Below, one piece after another: positions 50,366-62,224 of a stretch of 64,000 nt of DNA. A program made the position numbers and the translations under genes. The notes under the pieces were generated by a model. That model saw nothing but the letters and a program-made list of their open reading frames with translations. It was not told the DNA's origin and made no database searches. The DNA comes from Varanus komodoensis (taxonomy: Eukaryota > Chordata > Lepidosauria > Squamata > Varanidae), in contig NW_025335268.1 in the NCBI RefSeq assembly GCF_004798865.1, positions 30,164,731 to 30,228,730 of the forward strand, read 5' to 3'. Within the stretch, counting starts at the first letter, position 1. Every line of letters starts with the position of its first letter.

Positions 50366-50367
50366 TA

Positions 50368-53300
50368 ATTTTTTTTTCCTGATGCAAAGCAGTATGTCCC
50401 CTTTCTTATCACTGACATCCAATTGCAGCAACATTGGATTGGTCAATAAAACAATAAATCATGTATTAGGTAACCAAATAGTCACTGATAATCAATGAAT
50501 CAGATCAGAATATACAAAGACCATCTCTCTGCCTGGGATACCAACCAAGTCATGATTCTCGTAGTCCACTTTTCTCTGTTTCTTAGTATTTCATATACCT
50601 AGCCCCCAGGAGCCATCAGGTGCTTGCTGGTATGGTGGGAGCCTCACGTAAGAACATATATATCCACATATTATTCACTCTCATGCACCATTTGCTCACA
50701 CCATGTCTTGTGTACTTACAATATTTAAAAACGTTCTGTTTAAGACAAGAATGTGCAACTTGTGTCGCATTCCCTTGAAAGTAACTGCCAGAGGCAGGGT
50801 TTCATTATGCCACCATTCACATACCAACTACCTCCACTCAAAATCACGTACATAATCAAGGAAAAAAATATTGGAACAAGCTTAATAGTTCCCACCACAC
50901 AAGCCTTCCACTTGCTTCCTAGGACGCTCTAGGCTGGGAGTTCTATGGCGGATACTGTACTGCCATTTAGTTCCCCAAGTGTTTTTTCACTCTTTTCTGT
51001 AGTGGCAAATGCTGCGAGTCACAAGGACTTGGTGGGTTGCTCAAGAGCCCATGGTTTTCCTCGCTGTGCTGTATTACATCTCTACCTGTACTACAAAATA
51101 AAGATATGTACTCTTTTTAGTATATTTACAATGACACCTTTCAATTAAAGTCATCAAAGTGGCTTATTATTTAGCGAATACAAGAGGTACAGTTGTAACC
51201 ATACTTTCAAAAAACAAAACAAAACAGAATCAGAAAATGCACGACCAGCTCAAGTGGCGCAGGAGTATTAGCATGATATTCCTTTCTGCAGGACAGCTGA
51301 TGTCAGTCAGCTGGAGGCAGGGGGTCCAGTTGGAACAGAACCTGATGCTCCCTTATTTTATGAAGGAAACTTACACCCAACCTGCCAACATATTTACACT
51401 GCTCAGAGCAGTGAAATTTGATCTTGAAATTTGGGTTCCCCACATAAAATCATGAAACCAGGAAGATAAATGCCCACTAGCATAATAGGGGTTTTTTTTG
51501 GGGGGGGGGGTTGACCACACAAGTTTAAGAAAAAAGTAAGAGAACTGGATGGACCTCATGAGTGAAGGTGTTCCATAGTCTTCACTATCATAAAATACAA
51601 GCAGGTTTCAAAGTATTAGAAGAGTCATGCTGAAACAGAGCAAAGCCTGTGTAGCTTAGAATTCTTTTCACACAGTATGCCTATGAGAGGCCCTCAAACA
51701 GGACCTGAAAAGAAACACACCCTCCTGCTCTTGTTTCAAGTGACTGGAATACTACGTAGTCATCAATATTGTGAGTCCTTTTCATGAAATTCAGCACTTA
51801 GTTTTTGTTTTTGTTTTTTGCTATGTTCTAATGCAACTGGACAAATTCATTTACGTAGTTCACAAGAATCAAATGGTACCAAATCATAATCAGGAATGTA
51901 GAATTGCCTTTTTTAAAATATGAATTTCCAATATATCTTTATTTAAGTTCTAACCAATCAAATCTCAAACTCTGCAAATATATGTGCACAGGTTTAATCT
52001 TTATATAACATTATTCCTACTAATATCCCTCTTCATGTAAACTTAACAATGGGCACATTAAAATAATGGACACGTGGACAATGGACACATTAAAAATAAG
52101 TCCATAATGAGAACAGTCTAGAAGAATATTCCAAATGTTGAGAAATTATCCTTAATGATAAGCTAAGATGAAAAGATTTAGAATTAGCTTCAAATTGTTT
52201 GTATTTAAGCCACTAGACACTTGGAGTTCCCCACTCCACCAGTCTTGATATATATGCTTCCAAGTTATCAAGCATTCTCACATCAAAGGTGTCATCTAAC
52301 ACAGATGTGGATATTTCACAGGCTACATATACACAACCAGAACAACTATCAATATTCTTTTCTTGATAAGTCATGCACATGCTTTTAAGGGAAGACTGAG
52401 GATGGAGGAAAGCTATTAATTTAACTTTTATAAATGCTACCAGCAAAAAAGACAAACTTAGTATCAGAGAAGTTCCCTCATCAATAACATACTATTTGTG
52501 TATATTACTTCCCATTTACTGAAAGTTAATAGAAGTTGTTCAACAGAAGTTTTCAATGTGCTAGAACTTGAGTTGTATCCCCAGGAAGACCAACTTCAAA
52601 CATATTTTCACAGCCCATGAGCAATATTTTCATACATAATTCTGGAAGTCTGAAGAGGCATGACAGTGTCTGCCTGGAAGGAGTGCATCCCAATGCCAAT
52701 ACCTCTGGGTTGTGTCTCTTACCTTACTAGGGTGCAATGTAACTACAGCACAACAATACAGGGAGCATCAGCCTTGCTGACTTGTCAGAGATGCACTCCT
52801 TTTCCCTTCCAATACAATTCAAGTGGCTTTCACTGTCATCACCAGGCAGCCAGATCTGATTAGCTTCACGACAGCATCAAGTTAAAAAAAAAAATTATCC
52901 AACTGGCTATATTTACTAACAGAACAAAAAAGCTCTGGTCAAAAAACAAAAAGGGTATGTACAGATGTAGAAATGGAGTAGAGGAAGCTGCAAATCAGGG
53001 ATTGGGGTTCAGGGACCAGTTTGTGCTGCTCCAGTCATCTTTCTCCTTTTTGAGGGGAAAATGTGGCACAGTCAAGAAAAAAAATGGATTGTGCACATCC
53101 ACACACTGCATTTTCCAGTCAGTGAATAAAATATACAAGCAATTCTATGATTCAGCATCAAAATGCAGTATACATAATTTTGACCTCTATAAAATATTTA
53201 TACCAGAATGGATCCCCTTAAATGAATTGGTCAGTGTCTCAATCATATGTATCCCTATTGCTAGTAGAATCAAAACCATTTACTTATTTCATTAATGAAC

Positions 53301-54759
53301 TAAGGCATTAAGCAAGTCACTTTCTCTCAATCTCATGTGCAACTCAAGGATAATACATTTCAGACTGTAAGGATTACTGAGATAATATCTATAAAGAACT
53401 TTCCACATTTGAAACATATTACATAAAATATTGCTATAAATGCTAATTATTGTTATTATCCAAGTTGATATTGTAATCACTTTTCCAGAATTCAGAAGTC
53501 CAGTATAATTCAGAACTACCTGCAATTGTGAAATAGCTTTCCTATAAAAAACCCAAACAAAACACACCTATCTGAGGCACTTCAGCTATACTACTCTTTT
53601 CACAAGGAATGAGTTCACACATCATGCTAAGCTACCCTGAGAATAAGCCACTATGGGTTGGCTGTTCACTTGTTAACCAGACAAACTATCAGAAGCTTGC
53701 TGCGGATTGTTTTTGCCCCAATCTTCCCACCAATCCCCATCATGTATCTCAGGTGCCTTTGCAGCAGAACTGTTATTTTCTTGGCCCCTACATCAGCACC
53801 CTTTTCTACAACTGATCCATTGGATTTCCAAAGGAAACTCCACATACACCCATCAGATTGCCAAACTGAATTAATTTTCTGAGCACTTATTGACTCAGTA
53901 AAGTGTTCACAATTTGTAAAACAAAAATTTCAGAGTCTTGTGCAAGAGCATTTGTCTGCTAATCAGCACAGCATACTGATGCTCCTCCACTCTTGTTAAC
54001 ATCCTTGTCAATTTCATCCTCCACTTTGGCACTTCTCTTGCTAGCAAGCAAGGCTTGCTTCATGCAGTCCCATGCAATTGCTCCTACCACAAAAGCCTCC
54101 TCATGCAGCCACTGGCTGTGTTCAACTCCTCACCCCTTCATATTTGTCAGTTCCATCTCTTGGTCTCCATTGTTAACTGTCAGATATACATGTGAGGTAC
54201 AGAGCAGTAAGACTGATCACTAAAATACGCAAAATTTATTGTCAGAGCAGTAAAGCTAAGGGGAAAATTACATCCATTTCATGTTAGAAGAGTGAGGCAG
54301 ATCTCTACAAATACACACATTTTATGGCATAGAAGTAAAGCTAAGAGGAAAAGATGCCTAAGATTGAAATGTTTTTTTTTTTAAACTGTTACAGGATACA
54401 CATGCATTTACTTCAATGTCATATCTTCTTAATGTATGGCAGTACAGGGTGGAGGGCGCTGGAAAGGAATGAGATAGGGTGGTGGCAACACTAGTGGGAT
54501 CACAAAAAGTGGCAGGGAGGTTTTACCACTCTTGCAAGGTGGCTTTCTAAGCTTTCTAGAGAAGTCACAGTTCAACCTACTGAATTCAGTTATCACAACA
54601 AGCCAACATAAACAACCGAACAAGTTATGAATTCTCAGGGAGGTTTGGTCTTAAAAAAATAAGCCACCCTGAAGCCATCAGGTTTGATGACACAACCACT
54701 CACCTTAGGTGGGTGGTTGTGTCACTTGAATCCGGCCAGTATATGCTAAGTGAACTTAA
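50368..54759 (-). other. Intron 1 of AFDN, long stretch with no gene seen
   Basis: About 4.4 kb of AT-rich sequence. A G/T run lies at about 51490-51510 and an A run near 52884. A GAGTTCACACATCATGC motif near 53610 may be an old MITE edge. No coding exon, RNA gene or firmly recognisable repeat. Confidence 0.6.
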
Positions 54760-54806
54760 TAGGGAGTTTGCCTGTAACCAACAGACCACTACACCAAGGC
54801 TCATCG
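54760..54806 (-). mobile_element. Possible SINE 5' end (tRNA-like A box)
   Basis: In reverse complement this reads GAGCCTTGGTGTAGTGGTCT, the A-box start shared with the Sauria SINE at 28655, but the match ends within about 45 bp. It is either a truncated SINE or a chance A-box-like match. Confidence 0.4.
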
Positions 54807-55593
54807 AGTTACATCTAGTAAAGCATAAAGAAATGAAAGCTACTATGGGGGAAGAGGCAGAGTGAACACTCAATGAGCAGGACAATTACAGCACCTACAC
54901 CACATGTTCACATATCAAAGACAAGGAAATGGTAGAGTCACTGCAAGACAGTGGATAGAGAATGGGCTTGGCTGTCATAGCAGTAGAGGAACTCCTCCAC
55001 CCTGCAGGAGAAGAAAGAAGAAACAATCACAGCATAATGGGGATGAAAGCAATCCCCATTAGATGAAAACATGGATGTGTATGCAGCATAGCACAATCTA
55101 TGTGCTGACTAATACAAAACCTTAAAAAATGCTGCAAAGGCTCACAACTCACCACAGGTCAGGTCACCAGAAGTAATCCCACAGCATTTCAATCAACCAT
55201 GATACATGTTAGGTGTGTCCTTGCATAAGGTCTGTATTAATGTAGGTATATGAAAACAATCATATAAGGCAGTTAAAGAGAGGTGTTAAAGACATTACAC
55301 AACACTAAAATATAGTTTATATTTTGTAAATCATTGAGAAATGTCCAAAACACTAATTAGGTAATTAGTGTGATATAGAAATAAGTAAAAGTCATCAAAC
55401 TCATACTGCATTCATAGAGTCCTGAACTGCAGTTTAATTTGTCCAAACAACAGACCATTTTTCTAGCTGCACCAGACTCATTATCTTGGCAAAGAGATAT
55501 TGAATCATAATAAATTTAAACAGCTGATCTAAGCTAACAAGAGCATCCTCTTGTGCAGTCATTTTGTTAGCATCTGGTAGCTTACAACTCTAG

Positions 55594-55766
55594 GAATGTA
55601 GGAAGCTGCCTTATAAAAGTTAGATCATAAGTCCACCCAGTCTAGCATCATCAACACTGACCATCAGCAATCATCCAGAACTTTTCCTGTCCCCGTTGGA
55701 GGGTCTGCAGATTGAATCAGGGCCTTCAGCAAATAAAGCATATGCTCTACCACTGGACTACCTGCC
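55594..55766 (-). mobile_element. tRNA-derived SINE
   Basis: In reverse complement it starts GTAGTCCAGTGGTAGAGCAT (A box). It continues through a decayed B-box region (GATTCAATC), a central part with CATCCAGAA-like and GACTGGGTGGAC motifs, and ends TTATAAGGCAGCTTCCTACA. The GGTAGAGCA…AAGGCAGCTTC frame is typical of a common sauropsid tRNA SINE. Moderately diverged. Confidence 0.75.
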
Positions 55767-57329
55767 AAACATCGAGGGCAAGAAAAAATAGAAATATAAT
55801 ATTACACCTGTATTTACTAATCTGTGATCCCATATGAAAAGAATTCTAACTTGGCAGACTAGGTCTCTTTCAAAACAAACAAAGTTCAACTTTATTAACC
55901 CCAATGCTTTAATGTTCAAAGACTGCATGTCTATGTTTTACTAGAAGACATGAAATCCTCAGATTTCAGATACTGGCACTGCACATTTAAATAATACACA
56001 GTCATGTGGATGAAAACCTAAGAATATTTCATTCCTCAAGGAAAAAACTCAAAATCTTAGAAAATAAATCTTGAAAGTATTCCATGTAGATATTAACAAA
56101 TTTAAACAAAAGCAAGTAAATATATTATTCATCACTAGGCTTTCATTAACAACCAAAGACCAACCAGCAACCTAAGCAAGTGTCAGTTTCCTACTTTTGT
56201 TTGCAACCAGGCACATGACAGTCTCCATCCAATGAGGAAGTATTATAGTTCTGCTCTGCCCAGGAAAAAGCAATCTATTTATGAGAATTCCTGCTCACTG
56301 CCTTTCATACCTGACACACATATACATACTGACCAGCCAAAAAGATTATGTCAACAGTAGTGATAAGGCTCAGCTCTAACTTCAATTTTAAAATCTCTTC
56401 AGTGTCTTTCCACAAGAAAGTTTTGGTAAGAAATTATCCAGAGTTTTCGCAGTAAAACTTATCTGCTTTTAAGATTGTGAAATCTGGTCTTAATAGTTAC
56501 TTTAAGAACATTATCAGGATTCACTCTACTAACGTTTAGTAACTCTCTGGGGATCAAGCTATTTGGCGGAAGATAGAACACTTTTTCACGGCTTATCTCC
56601 CCTACCTCAAAACTACTTAAGAGGAATTCTCCAATTACCCCTCCCCATCCCGGATACCAGCACTCTTTACAAGCCTATTGTTATCAGACACTGCAACGGT
56701 TTGCTCAAAACCAAATGGAAAAAGATTTCACCAGATCCCCTGAGAGATTCCATTCAGACTCAAGATCCCGAAATCTGAAGGCACGGGCAGCGGAAAGCAC
56801 CTAGCCTGTGTTTGTTTATACACGATCCTAAACCACGAGACAGCTTAGAAGGCAAAGGGTAGTGTTAGTGATCAGCCAGGTGGTGCTAGCGAGGATGCAG
56901 AGGGCGGACTGGCAAGCGCAGGGGAACCAGCAATAAGTTCGCTGCCCTGGGAATTGCAGGGGATGGACAAGCCGAGGCCTGCACTATCAACTGTACTGCC
57001 CCTTAAGAATGGGAAAAGAAAACATTACCAGGAAGGGGGTTGGGAATTAAACGGGTGGGAGTTGCTCGCTTACAGCGTGGTGGAAAGAGGCGAAGGCGCA
57101 GGAGCAAAATATGAGCAGCGTCGCTTTCCCACAGGGTGGAAATGACCGGATGGGGGTGTTATTTTTACATGAATGGAGAGCTCAGGCGCAGGTACGGATG
57201 GATTATTTTCTCGGTGAGAATAGGCAGGGGCTCATGGAAGTCGGCCTCCCGTTTATCAAAAAGGGATTGTGGGGGGGGGGGATATTAACTGTTGAAATGC
57301 AATGGTACCAGTATAATGTACAAAGGAAG
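55767..57329 (-). other. Intron 1 of AFDN next to the CpG island
   Basis: AT content falls toward the right. From about 56780 the sequence becomes purine-rich and moderately GC-rich, merging into the island. A G run at about 57270-57280 is the first of several. No exon recognised. Confidence 0.6.
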
Positions 57330-57520
57330 GAGTAAATCAGAACGGACCTCTCTGCGAGGCAATCGTGGGGGGGGATACCCGCCGGTGCAACCCTGGGGCT
57401 GCCGGGTCTCTCACCTCGGGAAGGGGCGGAGCCTCCCCGCGGCGAGGATGGAGGCGTTTGCAGGAAGCGCTGCCGCGGGCGGCCTCACCTCCGAGGAAGG
57501 GGGGGGGGGGGATGGCCGGG
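57265..57520 (+). repeat. Cluster of G runs at the exon 1 / intron 1 boundary
   Basis: Runs of eight or more G on the plus strand lie at about 57270, 57366 and 57500, with a shorter run inside exon 1 at 57682-57688. Several GGG tracts lie between them. On the plus strand this could form G-quadruplexes; in the AFDN pre-mRNA it is a C-rich tract at the start of intron 1. Confidence 0.7.
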
Positions 57521-58650
57521 GTATGCGTGCGTACGGGGCTTTCTTTCTTTCTTCCTCTTGTGGGGGGTGGGGACGGTTTGCATAACCTCTCACCCCTTCA
57601 TGAGGGGCGGGAGCGAAGAGAGGGAAGAATGGGGAGCCTGAAAAGCGAACTATTTCCCAATTTCTCCGTCTCTCACCTCGGTGGGGGGGCTGATCTCAAA
57701 CAGGTCCAGCCGGTTCGCGTTCCAGTGGTTGATGATGTCGGCCAGCTTGCGCCGTTCCTCTTCCCGGCTACCTCCACCGCCGCCCGACATCCTCCTTAGC
57801 TGCCCTCCAGGACTCTCAAAGCCACCACCTATACGATAGGAGGGCCGCGCCGGGCCGCACGGCTAGTGCGCAGGGTTCCCGATAGGGTGTAAAAATAATA
57901 ATGAATAGTAGTAATGGGGGAAGCGCAGAGAAGTCAGTCTTCTGTTACCGCCCCTCGCTGAGCAAAACCACCTCCTTTCGGAAAACCAGACTTTGCCCTT
58001 TCGCTTCAGTGCAGACACCGAGCGGCTCTCGGTTCGGTGGCAGCGCTTCCTGTTCAGCAGCTTCTCTCCTTTGCCTCACGGATCACAAGCCGCCGCCTCC
58101 CTCCCCGCCCCGGTTGTCTCCTTTCCTCCCCTCCCCTCCCCGCCTTTTCTCACAGAGCGCGAGCGAGACAGGCAGACACCGTTCCGTGCGCGCGGCCGCC
58201 CGGCCGTTCTACACGAGCGCGTCACAAACGCCGCTCGCCACCAACCCCCACCCAGTCCTCTTGGCGCGCGTGCGCGCGGCCGGCCGCCCGCCCGAAAGAA
58301 AGAGCGTATGTGTGTTTGTGTGGCTGCGGATGCGCGCGCGCGCCCGTGTGCCTGTGTATGTGTCAGGTTACTAGCCGGCGAGTGCGCGCTTCCAAAAGAA
58401 GCCGAGCGCGTGGTGCCCGCGCCTCCTCCCCACAAAGCTGCTTTCTGCGGTTGTGTGTGCGTGCGCGCGTGTGTCGTGAGGAGAAATTAGCAGTTGAGGG
58501 CGTTTGGGTTTGAACGGAGCGAGGAGGGCTATAGCAGCGCGGTAGGCGGTCGAGGCGGCAAGAACAATAAAGGGTGGCGGCTGAGAGGGGCTGGGTTTGC
58601 ATGTACTAGCGCTGGGCTGCGCATGGAGGTACTGGCGATTGCGTTAAGGG
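57330..58650 (-). promoter_or_regulatory. AFDN: CpG island and presumed AFDN promoter
   Basis: CG dinucleotides are dense here, for example the CGCGCG-rich stretch near 58260-58350, but scarce elsewhere in the window. GC-box cores (GGGCGG or its complement) occur near 57424, 57604, 57950 and 58105. I see no convincing TATA box. The island covers exon 1 (57677-57790) and about 850 bp upstream, the usual layout of a TATA-less promoter of a broadly expressed gene. The start site cannot be fixed from sequence. Such islands often fire in both directions; whether a divergent transcript runs rightward is not decidable here. Confidence 0.8.
57677..57790 (-). CDS. AFDN: AFDN coding exon 1 (residues 1-38)
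   Basis: This exon encodes the afadin N-terminus: M-S-GGGGG-S-R, then EEERRKLADIINHWN and ANRLDLFEISPPTE, ending in phase 0 at a GTGAGA donor. The ATG at 57788-57790 is chosen because it starts the conserved afadin N-terminus; A at -3 is favourable. From memory, mammalian afadin has 35 residues before the Asp-Leu-Glu that opens exon 2. This copy has 38, and the extra length is a run of five glycines. It sits inside the CpG island, far from exon 2. In human t(6;11) leukaemia, KMT2A is known to join AFDN from exon 2 onward, so this short exon is the part lost from such fusions. Confidence 0.96.
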
Positions 58651-59485
58651 TTTTGTTTTAAACCATTCCCTTCTGAAGACTCAGGAGGAAGATTGCAACC
58701 TGGTTAAGCAAGTGAGTGCATTCATTTAAAAAATAGAGTAGGATTTGCTGGATCTAGGTTTACGTGGATCGTTCATCTCCGCCAGAAAGAACTGCCCAGC
58801 AAGACCCCGTTACCCACCTGCAGTTTTCTGTGTACAAAATAAGAATAACAGTGGCAGACCTGCTAAGATGGGAAGTTTCCTAGTCATATATTACATTTAT
58901 TCACACGCCGTTTTCCTGGGATGAGAGGAGCAGAATGGCTGATACGGGCAGCAATCTCATGAACATTTCCCTGGGAATAATAAGTCCCATGGAGCTCAAT
59001 GAAGTTTACTTGTGAGTAGGCATGTTTAGGATTGCACTGTTCCGGCCACTTACTAAGAGTAAGCCTTGTTGAACTCAAGTGGGTTGTGTGATTTTTTTTA
59101 AGTTACTTGCAGTAGATCTTCCAGCAATTCTTTCCCCCAGAAATACCTCCTAGAAAAGATACTGCATCTAGATACTGCTTCTAATGCTGAAGCTAGGTAC
59201 ACTGGAGGTAAACAAGGCCCCGCTGTCATTGTTCTTCCTGTGCTGAGGCAATTATTTCGAACAACAATCGGGGTGACAAATTGCACAGTAAGGAAGCCTG
59301 TGTCATGTGGGGGCTTTAGCTTTATAGTTTACTCAGAGAAAAAGTGTTCTAGTAGTCCTTTTAAGCTGAATAATTGATTTTTAAAAATATTGCAAATAAA
59401 ATCAATAAAATGGAGATAATACCAATATAAAGTGAACAATATGCTTATCTAAAGAATACGCTTTTCTATCTAAAGTTGAAGATTT
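58651..59485. other. Upstream flank of AFDN, no gene seen
   Basis: Sequence returns to ordinary AT content beyond the island. No open frame with recognisable residues and no repeat could be assigned. Confidence 0.6.
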
Positions 59486-59666
59486 GGGGCAGAATGTAGC
59501 TCAGAAGGTACAGGGTTCAACCCTAACCCTAGCCTGATAGGCTAGGAAGAAAGAAAACTGCCTGAAATCTGGAGAGCTGCTGCCATTCAGTATTGTAAAT
59601 AGTGTGTTAGACAACTAGGGCCAGACTTCATGTAAGGGAGTCTCCTATGCTCTATTTTCCCATTTC
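59486..59666 (+). mobile_element. tRNA-derived SINE, decayed
   Basis: GTAGCTCAGAAGGTACAGGG and TTCAACCCT represent a collapsed A/B-box region. They are followed by CTGCCTGAAATCTGGAGAGC, TGCTGCCATTC and a CCAGACTTCATGTAAGG end. The CTGGAGAGC-TGCTGCC block is typical of a widespread sauropsid SINE with a GGCAGCTTCATGT end. It has internal deletions. Confidence 0.65.
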
Positions 59667-60699
59667 CCTAGAGGAATAATATGAATAGATTTAGCCAGCT
59701 GAAATAAACCAATGTGTTAAAATGCATCGCTCTTCAACAGAATTGTGGGATGCAAGCAGAGAGCCTGCAGGTGTTATGGATCAGGAAAATGGGTTAAGAT
59801 GTAGGTGTGTGCATGCATATAAACAAAACACACACAAAGCCTATATAAGGATCAGCTGAAGAACTGAAATTGGGATAGCAAAAGAAAGCAATAAATAAGA
59901 GAGAGGAGGATGGCCATGCCCACCTCTCTGCCTTGGTGAATGAGTCATCACCTTGAGTCCAAGGAACATAGATAAAAATGAGAAGGGTGCTCTCATTGTA
60001 CAGGACATATCTGTCATTAGGTCATGTTTTACACACATTCTTTCTATTCTCATTTGTTTCATAATAAAAGTTTGCATTTTGGAACTCCTCTGAAGCCAGA
60101 AACATTCTAAGCTACTATTTTCTGCAAACATCATCAGTCCTCAGTGTTCAGGGGAAGCTTTTTGTGGCTGGACAATGAAGGCTGATATTTAGTTAACATG
60201 CATTTAAGTGTTTTTTTGTAAGTGTTAAATGCCTGAGAGTTATGAAGTAGGACAGGGAAAGGCCAAATGAATAATTTGTCTAGTACTTAATTGTCAACTC
60301 ACAGTGCAAGCATGATTTAGTTTTTTAACTATAGTACTTTTTGTAGACATATCCTAGAGGGATTCTCTACATTTGTTCCTTATCCTGGGGTCTACCTTTG
60401 TTGACTACCTAAGAAGGCATATGTGTTATATATCAGGTTCAATCTATGCAACTTCAATCTGTCTCAGTGGATCTGATCTTTTAAACTATGGTACACACTT
60501 GCATAAATGCAGGGGGGTTAAGGAGGACATTATTTTTTTCAATGCAGAAATTTCATGTGAAATAAATGACATATTTGAAATGTGCAGTAACAAAATACTT
60601 AGAGTTTATGATACAGCTATAAGAGAGTTAAAGTATCCCTTTAAAGTTAGAAAAATGAAAAGGCGCTTCCACATAGCCAATGCAGGAGATAGTAGGATT
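59667..60699. other. Upstream flank of AFDN, no gene seen
   Basis: About 1 kb of AT-rich sequence. A frame of 113 codons at 60373-60714 has no recognisable motif and a composition like its surroundings, so I treat it as chance. Confidence 0.6.
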
Positions 60700-61460
60700 T
60701 TTATTTATTTATAGTGCCCAATAGGCAAAGCCCTCTGGGCAGTTCACAGCAATTAAAAAAAAACAAGTACAATAATGAAAATGGATAATAAATACAAAAG
60801 CAATAATAAAAAATCAAGTTCAATAAAGTTCAATATACAAAATTTAAAATTCCAAAAACTATCTCATTAAAAACTAGACCTGTGCAAACTGTTTCATCAT
60901 TTGCCATTAAATGTCTCAGAGCAGTCTAAACTTGCTGACAAAACCTGGTGTTCATGCCAGGTGGACCTCAATGGGAAGACTGGGGGATGGGGATTACTGC
61001 TGAGAAATCCCTCTGCCTTGTAGCCACCTTCCAAGCTTCCCTTGGAAGTCACAGTCTGGACAAGGCCTCAGATACAGATAATAATGCCCAGGTAGTTTCA
61101 GGTCAGAAGAAGCATTCCATCAGGTATTATCACAAGCCATGTAGGGCTTCCTGTGTTAAAGCTAGCATCTTTTTTCAGGCTCAGAAGAATACAGGCAAGC
61201 CAGAATTGGTCTTACAAGTTTGAACCCTCTTGTCCCAGTTATTAACCTGGCTGCAGCATTTTACACAAGCTGCAGCTTTCAAACAGTTTTCAAAGGAAGT
61301 TCCACACAGAGTGCATTGGAGCAGTCTAATGTCAAGGTTGCCATAACACTTTCTCTGTCCATATAGAGGTATAGCTGGGCAACCAGCCAAAGCTGATAGA
61401 AGTACTTTGTGCCATTGAGGCTTTCTGGGCCTTTAAGTGACAAAGATGGCTCCAGGAGGG
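60700..61460 (-). mobile_element. L2-type LINE 3' part, old
   Basis: The left edge (TTTATTTATTTATAGTGCCC … AAGCCCTCTGGGCAGTTCAC) is an L2-type 3' end in reverse. The right part, read on the minus strand, gives DIRLLQCTLCGTSFENCLKA-like residues that fit a decayed L2 terminus. Orientation and family agree with the better copy at 34524, but divergence is high. Confidence 0.6.
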
Positions 61461-62224
61461 TGATTGTCTAGCATTTTGCATGGCCCAAAATCCTCATGAC
61501 TCCATGAAAACACACCGCAATATAGAACTTATTATGATCAAGTTAATAAGAATATTCTCATACAGCAGGGCTACTGGGAACAAAATGACATCACTGCAGA
61601 GATACACTCACGGTATGTTCTTAGAACATGCCCTTCATCATACATGCTGCAACCACAACCCTAGCAGAAGTTCCATTATCAAACCTCCTCATCTGTGATG
61701 TTTGTACCTTGCAAATAAACAGCTTTCCCACATAATGAGAAATATTACAGGTCAAAACAACATCATGGGGAACCCCTATAAAAACCTGTGATCAAGGCAA
61801 GCTGATAGCACTTAAGAATCCTTCCCTAGAAGCACCTTACTGAGTCAAATAGTGCTATATGTGGTTTTCCATGTCATTTATAGTTTTCTTCTCTACATTC
61901 ATGTTACATTGCCAGCCCTTAAAATTGCCCATTCTTTGGGGCACCATAATGCAGTGATTTCAGGAAGCTTTTTAGGAAGACTTTTTCAATAGAATTTTAA
62001 TGCCATTTTCAGCCCTTCTGAGACTTTTCTATACAGTTAATTGTTTTTTCTATAAAAACATATTTCCTACTTCTTGATCTTTTTCTCAAGAATGTTGAAC
62101 TTCTATTGCATGGATTTCAGTTTTGCACAAAGGAAATGCTGTCTCTTCCACAGATCATTAATCCATTGTATTGCAATTGCTGGATGGAAGTTGGGTATAA
62201 ATAGGGTCTAAGCTGGTTGTAAAA
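61461..62224. other. Upstream flank of AFDN, no gene seen
   Basis: About 0.75 kb with no recognisable gene, RNA or repeat. Confidence 0.6.

Larger units (their letters stand above)
3828..57790 (-). other. AFDN: AFDN (afadin) gene, 5' part: nine coding exons
   Basis: This span runs from the start codon to the end of the ninth recognised coding exon. Afadin is the scaffold that links nectins and Ras/Rap GTPases to F-actin at adherens junctions. In vertebrates it has two Ras-association (RA) domains, an FHA, a DIL and a PDZ domain, then proline-rich and coiled-coil regions that bind actin. All nine exons have GT-AG junctions on the minus strand, and their phases join without a break: 0, 1, 0, 2, 1, 0, 1, 1, 1 at the exon ends. 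The joined product matches mammalian afadin as I remember it almost residue for residue through both RA domains. The FHA-coding exon is not found in 1-3827, so the gene continues off the left edge. No frame disruption is seen, so I infer a functional host gene. Confidence 0.96.

Noticed and set aside
57901-58513. Overlapping frames of about 157-165 codons upstream of AFDN exon 1
   Set aside because: They occur in several frames at once inside the CpG island, are rich in Arg/Pro/Ser/Ala, and have no recognisable motif. GC-rich DNA lacks stop codons by composition.
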